A DNA stretch of 64,000 bases. Origin: Pyrocephalus nanus. Taxonomy: Eukaryota; Chordata; Aves; Passeriformes; Tyrannidae. Shown here piece after piece: positions 1 to 13,200 of the stretch. The DNA is taken from positions 33,700,634 through 33,764,633 of the forward strand of contig CM076260.1 in the NCBI GenBank assembly GCA_038380795.1, in the 5' to 3' direction. Positions within the stretch are counted from its first letter, which is position 1. Each line of letters starts with the position of its first letter. Both the position numbers and the translations under genes were made by a program. A model generated the notes under the pieces. It was given only the letters and a program-made list of their open reading frames with translations, was not told where the DNA came from and did not search any database.

Positions 1-2900
1 CCTCAAGTTTGCATCCTCCCCCTTGCAGCAATCCTCAATATGTTACCTTTATTAACATTTTCTTATTAAGCAGAGGTATGCTATTCTGGGTGACTAAAAT
101 GTTCTTCACTACATTCTTTAGCTCTGAAAACATTTTCCTTAACTTTCAGTTATGGCTTTTCCCACCAGATTATAATATACTGATGTGCATGTATGTATAT
201 ATATGGTAAAGCCAAACACTAAACAACATTAAGTCTTCAGCAAAAAACGGTAACATTCAAACTAACTAATCAGATAAGTTAAAATATATGCGGTCCTGAC
301 AGTGGGACATCAGACAACAAAGCACTTAAAAACCTGAGATCAGCCTGAGGGGCTAGCTAAAGATAACAAAAAAGTGTGGTCATCTTGGACCACTCCTAAA
401 AGTGCTATGCTCAACAAATGACAGCTCAGCCAAGAGATTAGCAAACAATTGACACAGTCAACAGTCTCTGCAGAGCTACACTAACATGCTGACGGCATTT
501 CCTACCCTGGGCCTCGGGGAGCAGGATGTTTCACAGCAGAATCAGTGCGTGGGAAACAGGCCATTGAGGAATAAGTATACACCAAAATGGGTTTGATGCT
601 TACAGTTTGCTAATGTTGAGCAACATTTAAACAATATCCTCTGAAAGAATATTTTCATTTTGTGGGAATGTTTTTGCAAGGAGGATTTCTTCTCTCTGCA
701 AACAATTATGAAAAAAAAAGACACACAGATTTCTAACAATTTTTGTCAATCTCCATTTTTTAATAAGAGGAGTTTTTTGTTGTATTTTTTTTTGAATTAG
801 CGTTTTATTTTCTTATTTCCACCCAGCACTGAGATATAAAACACTTGACCGATAATTGATGCACCTCAGAAATTATAGTATGTGTTCAAGAGGAGACTCA
901 GCTAACGCAGATTGTTTTAACTTCTCTTTTTGCCTTGCAGATGACATGTCTCAACAGGAAGGAACTGATAACTGCAAATTGATTTAAGTAATAAATGAAG
1001 TCTAAAGGAGAACCAAAAGACAGTTTCATAGTATACAAGTTTCATCTTTTATAAACTTAATTGCCATTACTATTAGAAGTAGTTATTTATCCACAGCAAA
1101 TGAAGAGTAAGTGTCTGACTTTGTTCCTTGTTTGGAATGCAATGTCAGAAGAAATGAATGGATTTTCCACAAGCTAGTAATTTCTCCAGTAGATCACTGG
1201 GATTTTCAAAACACCTAGATATCTTCCCTGACTGCTAGCAAATTGAAAGGTGTTAGCCTCTTCCCTCTATGACAAAATAACAGCTTTCACTTATTTTGAA
1301 TATCCCAGGGAAAAAAAAGAAAATAAAGCTAATTTAATCCCAACAAAATATTTTTATTGTGTTTCCATTGATACTATTCAGCATCTTTTAAGAAAATGTT
1401 GTTTCATTGTGATTCAAGTGTAAGACATTCAGCTCGCCATGTGAAAAGGCAAGCAGCAGCAAGGCGTTGGAATGGAGCATTGTCAGAGAACTAACAAGTC
1501 TGATAAAGGAGGCAATTCCACATTTATTATGTTTTTCGGTCAAATCAAATTCACAAGGTAAAAAGTGAAATAAGAGGACTGGGAGTGACAAAAAAAATGA
1601 CTGACTCTCTTTCGGTGAGAGATATGGGCAAAGAACTGCCAATTCTGAACAACGCAGTGAAAGCTGAACCTGGGGTAGGCAGCTGGGTCCACAGTGATGA
1701 TCCTCAGGTCCTCTGTCTCGGGGTCTGAGCACTAGCCTGCAGGAAGACAGGTGGTGGCATCCTGTTGTAACACACAATATCTCACTGTGTGGTCTCATTC
1801 ACTGGTGGAAAAGCTGGTGTTTTTCTCTATGCTTCTCCCTGCCATTATCAGAGCCTCACTGGCTTTTGGGTTTTGTTTATTTGCTTTGAGCCACTCATGT
1901 GGTTTACACTTTGTTATCCTTTACAAGGTAGTTTCTTAGAAGTAAATTAGACTAATGGTTTCAATATTCATAGTGTTATTTCCCTCTGAGTTGGTGGTCA
2001 TGCCTGTGTCTGGCTTCACTCTTTCAGAATTATGAAAGGGAATGCTCACCTGGACTTAAGAGACTAGAACATATTTTCCCCCCTACCCTTGCCCCAGAAA
2101 TTTAGCAGGTAAGAAAACATTAACAGGACATGGACAGCCAAAGGATGGGGTAGTGGGGAGATTGTCAGCGATACCAGAATATCTGGCTTTCCAGCAATCC
2201 ACCTAGCAGACTAAGATGGTGCTGCCAGCCTTGGAGTTTTCTGGCCAGGCTCCCTGTTTTGGGACATTGACTTCCAGACCTTGGACTTGCTTGGCTTTCT
2301 GATCATTGAAGTGCCACTGTTACAAAGATCTTGGGCTTAAGAACTGCTTGAAAAGGCAGAAATAAAATAGTACTTGACTTTTTAAATGTGAAGAATTCTT
2401 TTTGCTTTTTTTTATTTGTTTGTTCGTTAATGGGGCTGAGGGAGAGAGAGAGCAAGAACATTCTTTTTTAAATAGGGCTCTTCTTTTTTTTCATTTTGAA
2501 AATTCCTTCGCAATAGGAATTTAAGTTTCTCAAGCTGTATGTCCTATCATGTTTTATTCTTAACAGTAAATTCTGAAGAAAAAACTCATAAGCAGAAACT
2601 TGAACACAGGAAAATATAGAACACTATGACAGATAGAACATACATCCATATCTGAAGCCTTCCAGATTTACTCATGACCCTATTTTTCAGAGATCTTGAG
2701 CAGTATAAATATTTGATTTATGGACGTGTGTCCAAGGTTACTAAACAAAGTGCTTATTGCGTTGGCAATGCCTTGGGGAAAAAACATTAGAAAAAAAGAC
2801 TGTAAAATCCCCAGAGGCTTGTAAGTCGAAATTAATTAAGAGATTTTCAGGACAAGACTTCTTATAGTTACAAATTAGAAATGAGATCCAATTCTTAGTT
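1..2900. other. AT-rich non-coding sequence
   Basis: No supported gene. The longest open frame (minus strand, 1388-1798, 136 codons) has low-complexity, cysteine/leucine-rich content and no recognisable domain, so I treat it as chance. There are scattered short A and T runs and a short GA run near 2440-2455. I see no CR1, LTR or RNA gene here. Confidence 0.75.
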
Positions 2901-2930
2901 AAAAAAAAAAAAAAAAAGAAAAGAAAAAAA
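2901..2930. repeat. A-rich homopolymer tract
   Basis: Seventeen consecutive A, then G-interrupted A runs. I could not recognise a retroposed sequence directly upstream, so there is no basis to call it the tail of a processed copy. It is best kept as low-complexity sequence. Confidence 0.9.
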
Positions 2931-4027
2931 GTAGGTGTTTCTGAACTGACAGGGCTATTTTGAGCCTTATATCCATCTTTACCTCAAGAGAAATCAAAAT
3001 TAGGAAAAACACAAGTTCTCTGTGCATGAAATAGTATTCTTTTCTTGTTTCTCCATCACACTGCTCATACAAATACAAACATTTCTTTTCAAATGCATCT
3101 TCAGCATTTGATCTCAGAAAGTGTTTTCTTAGAACAAGGCATTATCAGGTCAGGAAATAAGATAGAATAAAAGGGAGTTACTCTTACCCTGTTCATAGAA
3201 CATGAGTAAGCTAAAAAAAAGTTAGAATTGGCAAGTAAGTTTGGCTTCAAAACATCTAAACTTTCTAGCAGTTATCCAGTGCCAGAGAGATATTATTTTA
3301 TACACGATATCAACATAAGAAAACATTGCACTGTAAATGCCCTTAGGAAAACACAATTCTTAATGGCTGTGCATACATTTTGTTCTCAGACTGATTATTT
3401 TAGTCCCTCATAGGTCCAAAGAATCTGGATCTTGGAGCTATGATCTGTGTCATTCAGAGGGGAGTGAATAGGTTCAAACCAACATCTCTTCATTTCTTAG
3501 TGTCCTAATTTGAAGGCTGTACTGGGAACAAGAGAAAAGGGCAGAGATCCCTATGCTCTTCCTGAAGTTACACACGATGTTACACTCCTCCTTGCTTGCA
3601 TTCATCCTCCCTGAATTTCACCAGCCTCCATCCATCCCTCGCTCATCCAGACCATCTGAATAGCTTCTCCTCACTCTCTCTTCTTTCCTGGGATCAATTG
3701 ATACTCTTATACCACTCTACTTTCTGTCCCCTACACTGCAGTAAGCCCAGATTTGCTGCTGGAAGCTCCCTGACCTTTGCACTGATGGCATATCCTCTGG
3801 AGCGTACCTGCCCACACCTTTGCACCTGTGCCAGCAAAACAGCTACAGCTGTGCAGGCACATTGTACTTTCCCTCCACTCTCCAAGTGTCCACTGTGCAT
3901 TTATAGTAGGTCCTAATGGTGCAAGCTTTAATATCCACCTGGCGAAAGTTTTCCTTGCATTTGTTGGGAGTTTATGAGCAAGATTTTGAGAACTTGGTTG
4001 CCTAATTGTTGCTCAGTAGATTTCTGA
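2931..4027. other. Non-coding sequence with a pyrimidine-rich, GC-richer block
   Basis: Unremarkable AT-rich DNA until about 3590-3920, where a C/T-rich block gives overlapping open frames on both strands (plus 3596-3916, minus 3694-3900). Simultaneous openness on both strands with no domain suggests base composition rather than a gene. No repeat family was recognised. Confidence 0.65.
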
Positions 4028-4050
4028 TTTACACAAGGACCTTGTGTAAA
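4028..4050. repeat. 23-bp near-perfect palindrome
   Basis: Two 11-base arms (TTTACACAAGG and CCTTGTGTAAA) are exact inverted copies around one central A. An 11-bp perfect inverted repeat with a one-base centre is expected about 0.015 times in 64 kb of random sequence, so it is probably not chance. It may be the core of an ancient palindromic repeat or a dimeric protein-binding site. The sequence alone does not say which. Confidence 0.85.
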
Positions 4051-7000
4051 AGTGCAGTTCTTAAAGCCAATTACATTAGAGTATCTTTTCTTGCGGGGAC
4101 ACCACATCGATCTCAGCCTGTTTTGTATTGATTTTTTTTACTTGCAGAACTCAAATCAACATTGCTAGCTCCAAATGAGTTCAAGCATGTCTGCATGAGG
4201 TTTTGTGAGGATGTAACGTGTGAGGTGGAAGCAAAGCAAAGACAAAGTGAGAAGCAGAGCAGTGCTTTTATCAGAGTAAACCACCATCCAATGTTTATTT
4301 ATTAGAATTTGATTCTAAGGGAAGGGGAGAGGAGAGAGGGGCTATAAATCTGAAGAAGAAATATACTTCCTCTACTGCATGGTCAAGGCTTAAGCCTTAA
4401 GTTTGTGTCTATGGGCTGCACTAGGAAGATCTTTTCTTTCTTATTCCATTCCTTCACCCTCATTAAAGATCTTAAAAATAACAGCTCAGTAAGCTCAAAG
4501 GCATCTTGTAAAGACATTTCAGAAACTAGCCATTGATACAACTAGCACGATGAATAGGGTTCAAGATCACTAAAAGTAAGGATTCTCCTCTGTCATGTGA
4601 TGACACAGCACACAGCTCTGGCATCACAGAAAAATGCAAGAGGCAGTTTCCAAAGCCTGCAGTGCTTCAGATAGGTGAGATAAAGACTCAATAGGGTTTT
4701 TTAACTGCTTCCACCTCCTAAAGCACTAGTTCAGCACTGCAAATTAATGTAAGCAACAGGAAGGAAAACAAAACTAGCTCCATTCAACATTTCAGGAAGA
4801 AGGAGAAATTAATGCCACCCCCAGACTCCGGGCATTGATCTGTGACGATGCCATTAGAGCTGTTGAGCTGTTTTGGAGGAGAGAGGTAGAGTGGTACCAG
4901 GCAGACAGGTGGTCCAGGCATTCTTTGCAATCAGTCAGCCAGGATGGAAATGATAAATAGCCAAGTTCACACCCTGAGGGTTAATTAGGTTTTTCATTTA
5001 CTCTTTACATTAAAAACTGTGAAAATTAAAAGGCTAATAGGAGTTGTAGTGACTTGGAGCTTCCAAGCACTGCAGTAATATGGCTGTTTGGTTTCTGTGA
5101 TCGTTCGGATTTAATGAGAACATTTCTATGAAAGACACAATTCAGTGGAGGGGCAGCATGCTAAGCCAGCCTGACCTGGAGGGATCAGTCATTTATACTG
5201 CTGCTGGTTCCCCAGAGCAGCCACAGGGAAGTCACTGTTAAGGCTTTTCATGAGTTAGTATTTACACTGCACTGCAGCTTGAACACATTCTGGACCACTT
5301 TTAAAAAATGACGGCACAGACACCCATGTCTGTCTTTGAGCACAAGCCAGGCATCATGATTGCCTAAAATGCTCTTCTGTCAATATTGCTGCTTGAACTA
5401 GAGCCATGCTTTGCACTTCATCCTGTTGGCCAGCGTGGGTGAAGAAGCACAATGGATTTTTCTCCAAGAGTGGAGCCCTTGCACCACATTGCTGCCCTGT
5501 GCACACTAACAGAGGCAAGTAAAGGCTGTCAGCAGGTGCTGCAATTGCTCTCCCTTGTAGAAGTTTATTGGAAAAGACCTGTCTCCTGCAAACCTTGGAT
5601 CTGTACAGCTGGCCAACATCAGCCTGGGGATGTACATGTACTGATGGGCCCTTCTGACAGCCGAGTGTTAATTAAGGCAGCTTGTAAATTATGAGCTCTG
5701 GCTTGCTTAGAGGGCAGATATAAATCCAGTCCGAATGAAAGAGCTGTGCAACCAGGAAGCCACAAATAGACCACAGGGCACAGGACCCTGCATACTGCAC
5801 CAGGTCATACCTTTTCACCCCTTTGCTGGTAAATCTACCACAGAGGGTCTTAATACAGAGAAAGGTGCAAATTCATCATCAGCCTTCCCTACAGCATCTT
5901 AACTAAACAAGTTTCCTTGGAGCCACAGCAACATTAGGAATTTCTTTAACTTTAGAGTATTTATATGATAATGAAAGCTTTGTGATGAGCCTGGAGGTGT
6001 TAGTCACTGCCTGCAGGTGCGTGGGATGTGAAGTCCATTCCACAAAAGTCAAATGAATTGAGCTTGAGTATGCCTGCTACTGTCTTTCTCCTTATTGAGA
6101 TACTATCTTTGACAGGTTAATTAAAAATAATTAAAAGAAAAGATTTTTTTTTTAACCATTTTAGTTTTTCTAGTAAGTAAACCAGTCGTGTACAGCTAAT
6201 CCCAAGAGTAACTAAAGTAGCCAAACCCTTCAAAAAAGCTCCACAAAACAGAGCAACCAGGAACTTCCAGATTTCAACATGCATCACTGGATATATCTTG
6301 ATTCCATCTCACAGTGAGACCTGGAAATGCACCTTACTATTCCCCATGTCTTGACTGTAATAGGAAGGAAGCCCAAGTGCATGAACTTGAAGAAGCCTCC
6401 AGTGTATGCCAGGAATTCCCTCTCTTGAGATGCTCCTCAGACTACTGCAGATATGTGGCTGTATGTACTTGGTGCTGGGACCCTGATTCCACACCAACAA
6501 CTCAATCCAGCAGAAACCAGCAATGACTGCAGATAACTTTGTCCTGTCCACTTACCACAACAGTTCATTCTGCATCCCCTAATGTCCCAGAAGCCATATT
6601 ATGCCTCAGAAAAGGCTTGTATACAGCTGCAATGAGCCAATTTTTCCAGGATATTGTTCTGCTGAATCCATTCCCTGATTAGTTCTCCACACTGCCTCAC
6701 AAACATGAATGCCAAGTATGGGAGACTGGCAGCAAGAAGAAGCTGTGCTCATCCTTTCAGTGTACTTGCACTTGCTGTATAAAAGTAACTGGGGAAACAC
6801 AGATTTCATCTAGATGTAGTGAAATCAGACCCCTAAATTTATGTAATGCACCACAGTGTTCAGTGAAATTGTGCATGAATGTAAAGATGTTATTTTCAAA
6901 AACATCACTGTTCCCAGAAGTGAAATTGTTTCAAGCACCTTGAGGTGCACAGAGTTGTAAGCAGTGTCTACTGGGATTATCCTCCAGGAGTCACAATTTT

Positions 7001-8884
7001 TCTCTCTGTCACCATCATATTTGATACCTTATTTGCATTTAAAAGGAACTAAATACATTGCTAAAAATTGGCTTTTACTAGCTGTTGGAAATCAAAGGGC
7101 TCATATTCTCACAGATCTGAAAGTGAAATATTTGCTCTGAGTGAAAATATGTGTTGCTACTACCATTGATTAGGCAGCTGACTGACCCTGAAACAAGCCA
7201 AGTCACTCAGGAAACCCCCACCTCACTCACTAAGTCTTAGGAAATGGTTTCCCAATCTGTCATCCTAGAAAGTGTTGGGTAAAATAACTGTTGGCAGACA
7301 GATCAAATGTAAGGCAGTGACATCAGTCTGAGCCGTATAGCGTGGCCACCTCCTCTAAAAAGTCCTGAAAGGGAATAGTTACTACTACTGGCATTAAAGA
7401 AAGAGGAGAGGCCTTTTATTCAGGCTGCACTGAAGGTCTCTTAAACCTTATAAGTGGCACATAAGTGTGTTTGGGAGAGAAGGACTCACTACTGTGGAGA
7501 TTGCCATTTTAAACATCCTTTTTTCTGTTTCTATTGTAGAGTTAAGTCTGCAAAGTCTGTGCAGATTCAGAGGAAGAAAGACCTGTGTATATCTTAAAAA
7601 AGCTCCTAGCTTTAACATTTTTCTTGGCATATACTTTTTATAGCTAAATCAGTCATTTAATTCATCTATAATTTGGAGAAAGCAGGAAAAACCTTGAAAG
7701 TGTATTTTAGTGAAGGTAAACAACTAAACTTTTACAAGGAGAACATGAGAGGCTGTGCAGGGAAAAAAAAGCATGACTGAATGTGATCTTGCAGTATGCA
7801 TTCATAGGACACAAGGAGAAAAGAACAGTGACAACACCATGGGCTGGAAAAGGAATCCAAAACAAGTGTGCTGAGAGTTCCTGCTCTGATTCCAGCAGTC
7901 ACAGCAAGACAGATGCAGCTCTAAGAAATTTTGGAGGTGTGTGAGTTCTAATTGATAAACCTAATGAGCTGGCAAGGGCAGTGGAGCAGCTGAGAGGAAT
8001 TGGTGATGGTATTTATAACCTTAGTGATGCATCAGAAGGGGGATACTGCTCCATTACTGTAAATATATATTGATAAGCGAATGCATTTTTTCCTTCTTAC
8101 ACCCTGTTTAATGACAAAACATACTCTAATATACTTTGGAAAGTCACTTATTCCAGGGCAGACCTGTAAAATTCTTGAATAATGGATTTCATTCCATGAC
8201 AATTATAGGAGAATCAATACAATTTTATTAAGAGATCCACAAACAACAGCTAAGCTTACTGCCAGCATACTTAAATTCACACTGCAGAAGTCTACAGCAG
8301 GGCTTGAAAACATTTAGAGGCTTGCAGTAGAGCCTGAAAAACCCGGTTGTTTAGAGCGTACAACCTTGGGTTGTAGGGTTCCCAAGAGCGTGGCTGGCAA
8401 TCTGCCTCAGACATCTCCACAGAAGCCTGGCTGAAGCAGGTAACACAGACAGACATTCTCCAGAGCTACTTTTTTCTTGGCAAGAATTAGCCTGTGCTAC
8501 TTTAGGGAGAAGTGAACGTATAAAGTCAGTAAGGTAGATGTGAGTACGAGCTCCTGTTTCACCCTTCCTTCACTCACTGGAGGACTGTCTGCAAAAGACA
8601 GATGCATAAATATGCAAACTGTTTTGATTTTGAACATTCCTTTTTTGAAAGAAAATCTAATCTTGATAAATACTTACTACTTTTTTTTTCTTTCTCTTCT
8701 GAAACCATCACAAATACGGTAGCAGAGGGGAGCAGATCTTGGCAGGGAGAAAGCTGAAGGACCTCTTTCCTCCCCTTGTGAATTCCAAGTCCTAAAACAC
8801 TAGAAAGTGCTAAATATGTTTAACCACTGGAGAAAATGTTTTATATTTTAAATTAATTCCAATTGATTTCTTGTGCTTTATACC
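4051..8884. other. Non-coding sequence; a few motif-rich stretches
   Basis: No supported gene or young transposon. A TTAATTAG homeodomain-type core lies at 4981-4988. The block at about 7925-8065 combines TAATTGAT (7949-7956), an E-box CAGCTG (7988-7993) and the palindrome TGATGCATCA (8025-8034). These are motif matches only. Short open frames on opposite strands around 6309-6809 match nothing I recognise. The whole stretch is compatible with intergenic or intronic DNA. Confidence 0.6.
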
Positions 8885-8902
8885 TTTTTTTTTTTTTTTT
8901 TT
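8885..8902. repeat. T18 homopolymer
   Basis: Eighteen T followed by CTAG. The context resembles a polypyrimidine tract with a 3' splice acceptor, but no open coding frame follows, so it is recorded only as a homopolymer. Confidence 0.9.
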
Positions 8903-9807
8903 CTAGTGAGACACTGTTTAGCACAGTTGCTTCAGGGCAGAAAGTGTGCTCTTTTACGGTCCAAAAGTTATTAATTTTTTCCCTCATTTTATGCAACTTT
9001 GGTCCCCTAAGAAACTTTTACTTAAGCATGTTTTCAGCCTAGCAACCTGTTCTCAGGTGTAAATGTGAAAATAATTTGCAGCTTCTAGTACAGGAGTCTT
9101 GAGCTAGCTACAGGGAAATGCAGTGACTTGGTGTGTCCCAGAGGAATGGTCTAGAGGCTATAAACTCCCTGAAACTGCTCTTAATTCCACTTTAGGAAAT
9201 GTATGCATCACAAACCAGGGGTATTTTTGAGGAACTGTAGGTCTCCATATTCTCAGTACCTTCTTCTGATACAGCAAAATCCTGGCATTTTGAGCTGTTA
9301 ACGCATTTCTGCTTTAAATAAAGTGTTCAGTTATACTATAATTTAACTTTTCAGTTATACTCTAGGATCATAAGACCATACTGTCCAAGTGTTTCACAAG
9401 TGCTATCCTCTCAGGGAGGAAATCATGCATTTCCAGCCCTGGAAAGCAAAGGATGAAAGTGGAGCTGGAACACTGCTGTGTGTGCACTGGTCTAACTAAG
9501 AGCACTTAGCTAAGGTGGAACCATTATTGCAGCCAAGGTGAAGCTGAGCCAAGGCAACCATGTGTTCAGTGAGATTTAGCAGTAATTAATTTCATATAAC
9601 ACATAAACAGAGAATGTGAAATCAAATGAAGGCATCTGAAAATGGCAAGATGAAAAAAGTGACTGTAGTGTGAAACAGATCTGTCTTCCTGCTTTCAGAA
9701 AATAGTTTGAAATACTGGATGATGTGTGTGACAGATAGATGAGCTGTGGTAGAAAAATGGTTTTGGTTATAGAGGTGCTGAATTCAACACAGTATTTGTT
9801 TTCTAGT

Positions 9808-10235
9808 CAAGTGCAGCTCTACTTTGATGAAAAAAGGGATGGATCTCATAAAATAGTGTTGCCTAAAGATAGGGCAGAAAAAACTTTTACAGGAAAATTT
9901 GGTATAGATAAGATAGAGAGCAGGTCTTTAATGAAGGTCTTCTGGCACAAGGAGTACAAAGGCACGTACTTGTGTCCAGGGGTTCCACAATTTATGGTCG
10001 AATCCAAGAACTATCTGCCCCCAGATCCTCCCCAAATCAGCCCCCCTGGCGCACCTCCCCAGAAATTGAGTTGGAGGTCCCAAGACTCCTTTCTTCCTCA
10101 TCTTCTACTTCATGGCACATACTGCCTTTGGAGCTTCTCCAAAGTTCCGGGCTTGAAGGTTTCTTTGACTATGATGGTATCTTGTTGTTCAGGCATGGGT
10201 TGCATATGTTCTTAAACAGAATGTGTTTACTCTAG
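9808..10235 (+). pseudogene. Unidentified coding-like island, possibly a decayed exon or retrocopy
   Basis: Not recognised. After an acceptor-like TTGTTTTCTAG ending at 9807 the sequence is open for about 136 codons (to 10215). Composition is protein-like: a charged, lysine/aspartate-rich first half with a hydrophobic/aromatic pattern, then a proline-rich stretch near 10017-10062. A second frame, entered around 9972, is open to 10235 and has acidic, serine-rich and leucine-rich segments with a phenylalanine/aspartate-rich cluster near 10162. The two frames overlap near a run of six C (about 10041-10046), which suggests one ancestral reading frame broken by a frameshift there. The first frame starts just after a stop at 9736-9738. 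A donor-like GGTAAGT begins at about 10308, downstream of both stops. It could be a decayed exon, a retrocopy, a repeat-derived frame or chance. No function is proposed. Confidence 0.3.
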
Positions 10236-13200
10236 TCTTGCCTTGAAATGAACCTAAACAAGCCTAAAGAATTTAGAAAATTCGATATGAAGTGGGGAAT
10301 AGGGCTTGGTAAGTATTAACTACTATTCTAAGATGTGAGACTATATGACTATACCAAAAATCTATATTTACTACAAAGCTACTTTAAAATCTGCAAAAAG
10401 CTAAAAATCTGAAAAATCCTGAGGCATCAATACTAATGAACAAGGTAATCCATTTATACTGCTGCCTACTGTTTGAGATATTGCTTTTCCTTTTATGTAT
10501 ATCTGGGAGAGTAGACAGTAAAATAAAAAGTGGTGTAACTTACATAACCAGCATAAATATGAAAATGCTGGGGTTTAAATTGTCTTTTGTTTCTTTTATT
10601 CAGTTGCACAGAATTAGTATATTATGATTTCAAACAAAATTGTCCCTTACTAGCATCACTGGTATCTTTTTATACACAGACATATCTGCCCTTAGATGAG
10701 GAGTAAAACACTGAAATTGAACTCTTGAAATGAAATGGTTACATGCTGAATGAGCAGACATTTCACTCATTCCTGTGGGATATGTCTGTGTCAAGACTGT
10801 AGCATGATTTAACTATGTATTGGAGACATTTTGATTGAATAAAATTTTTATGGGCTAGGAGTCCAATGTTAACATATATAACAACAAAGAGTGCAGTTAA
10901 GGATGATAAAAATATACTTTTCCATGATAAAAACAATGTTCTGATCCCAGGAAGTAGAATGAGCTTTTCAAGGGGAGTAAGAATTAGATTTTTATTCAAA
11001 TACTTAAGCTGGAGCTTGTCCATTTTAAACTTCTGCTCTCAGCAGCTCTGCTAGAGACAGACTGTTAGCTATTATGGCCTCATCAAATCCAGCATATGAA
11101 AAAATTTGTGAAGCGGAGGTATCAAAATCAGTAAGGAGGGACAAATAGCAGAGCCTTAGTCCCCAAGATTACAGTTAAAATATAAAGAGGGAAGAGGGAA
11201 AAGAACCAAGACAGATTGGGTGCGGGTGATGCTCAAACCTTGGCAATTTCTCTGTCTTCCAGTGGCTCAAGGAGTATTGGAGGCTCAAGGCCTCCTACTG
11301 TGAGTCCTCTGACATTGTAATTCCCTTCCTGTAGTTACACTAGCATCCCTACTTGGCATCAAAGTTGCTCTGGAGCTCATGGTCCTGATGTGCACTAGAG
11401 GTACCTGAAGTGTTGCCACTGGAGATGCCTCACTGAATTCCTGTCCAGTTACTGTAATACTCACTGCCCATTTTTATGCCTCAAGAAGTGCAGTGATAAT
11501 ATTTTTCCTCTTCTCACATCCTTGTAAGTGTTACCTGTGTTTCTGCTAACTTTGCAAGTCCTTTCCTAGCTTCTCCCAGTCCTGGTAAAGCTAATGTCCT
11601 CTGTCCAGCTCATATACATCTAGCTATTTCTTTGGAATGTTAAATTTTTGTTTGCAAGTGATGAAGGCTGCATATTCTGTGTGATAGCTAATGCATGCTT
11701 GTGTTTTTTCTCCATTATTTAAACTCACTGGAGTGAATAGACCTCTGAACTAGCTGCCATTTTGCCACCTTTTTTCTATGACACACTGTGGAAACAAAAA
11801 CTTCTTATCTATGTATCCTGATACAGGGTTTGAAACCCTTCCTCATGCTTTGGTAGGTATGGATCAAACAGCCATTACCAGAAGTGCAAACTATCTCAGC
11901 TTCCACAGCTACCCCATAATTTCATACAGATATCTTAAGACCTGGGTAAGCAGCCAAATGACTAGTTAATGTGGTGCTCCAGCTTGCCATAATTACTTTA
12001 TCACTGCTTCCCAAGCTACAGTCATCATTCTGACTGCAGGGTAGACACAGGACCCCAGCAAAGGTTTCAGGGAAAAAAAAAATCAAAGAATGCTTCTGTC
12101 TGTTTTGTACATGAATATTAATTGTCATTTGCAGTTATGAAAACTTTGAGAAATTAAGGGAAAGATCAATGGAAGTGACATTAAATCTAATTTATTTAAC
12201 TGTAGAGGTTGAGTAGTTACTTCATCCCAGCATGAATACACTTGTGACTTTATGGAACCCACTAAAGCCCCAGCTTTAGCCTGGCCCCCACAAAAAGCAA
12301 GGTTTTGTAGCATATTCAATGGTCTCCAAAGCTAATTTGGCTACAAATCACCCAAAGGCACTCTTTTTCTATGAAAGGAACAACCAGGCTACTACATTAA
12401 AGCAGAGAAGTAGATCTTTTTCATCATTGCTCATTCACATTTTAGAAGGTAAATAAAAAAAATTTTTTGGCGCCTTATTCACTTGGCCTGCCATGCTGAG
12501 AAAATTTTGTGTCTATTGATCTTGAATTTCCACCTGAAAAAAGTCTGTACAGATTCAGAGCAATGATCTATTAATTTGACTATATTATCTGAATATTTAA
12601 AAAATATTTTAAAAATGTTTAGCCAACAGTCAGCATATGAAGGTGTTGTTGGCCACACAACATGAAAATGGACTCAATCATACCTTTGAACTGCAAAACA
12701 AGCAGATTTTGGACTGAGTTATTTCCCTCAAGATTCATATTCATTCTAAGAAAATAACTCCTAAACAATTATGTAAATTTTTAACTCAACTGTGCAATGA
12801 AGAAGGGAATTTGAAGATTTAGTGCTTATGCAGTTTCTTAAGGAGGAGTATATGTGGGCTGTTGAGGCAAGAATCTGAAATACAGTATACAGAGAAGAAA
12901 AGCAGGTACTGTTCATATTCCAGAAAAGACAGCTGGAAATCATTTCAAATTTAGAACTACTGGCATGCACAGTGCATCCATTAGGTATTTCTGTTAGTCA
13001 GCACATTCTGACAATCATCCCTACACAATGAATTTGGAAAAATAAATGATGAAGACCTGCTGAAGGGGAAAAATAAAAGAGTGCAGTTGTCTATATAATA
13101 TTTCTGAGACCTTATGATTCCAAAAGTGTCTTTTCAAATATCTATGGAGGCTCAAGAAAGCTAAATTAGAAAATTGTTATTTTGTCACTCCAAAAAAAAA

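Noticed and set aside
1388..1798. 136-codon minus-strand frame
   Set aside because: No domain, no supporting signals, and an antisense frame overlaps its start.
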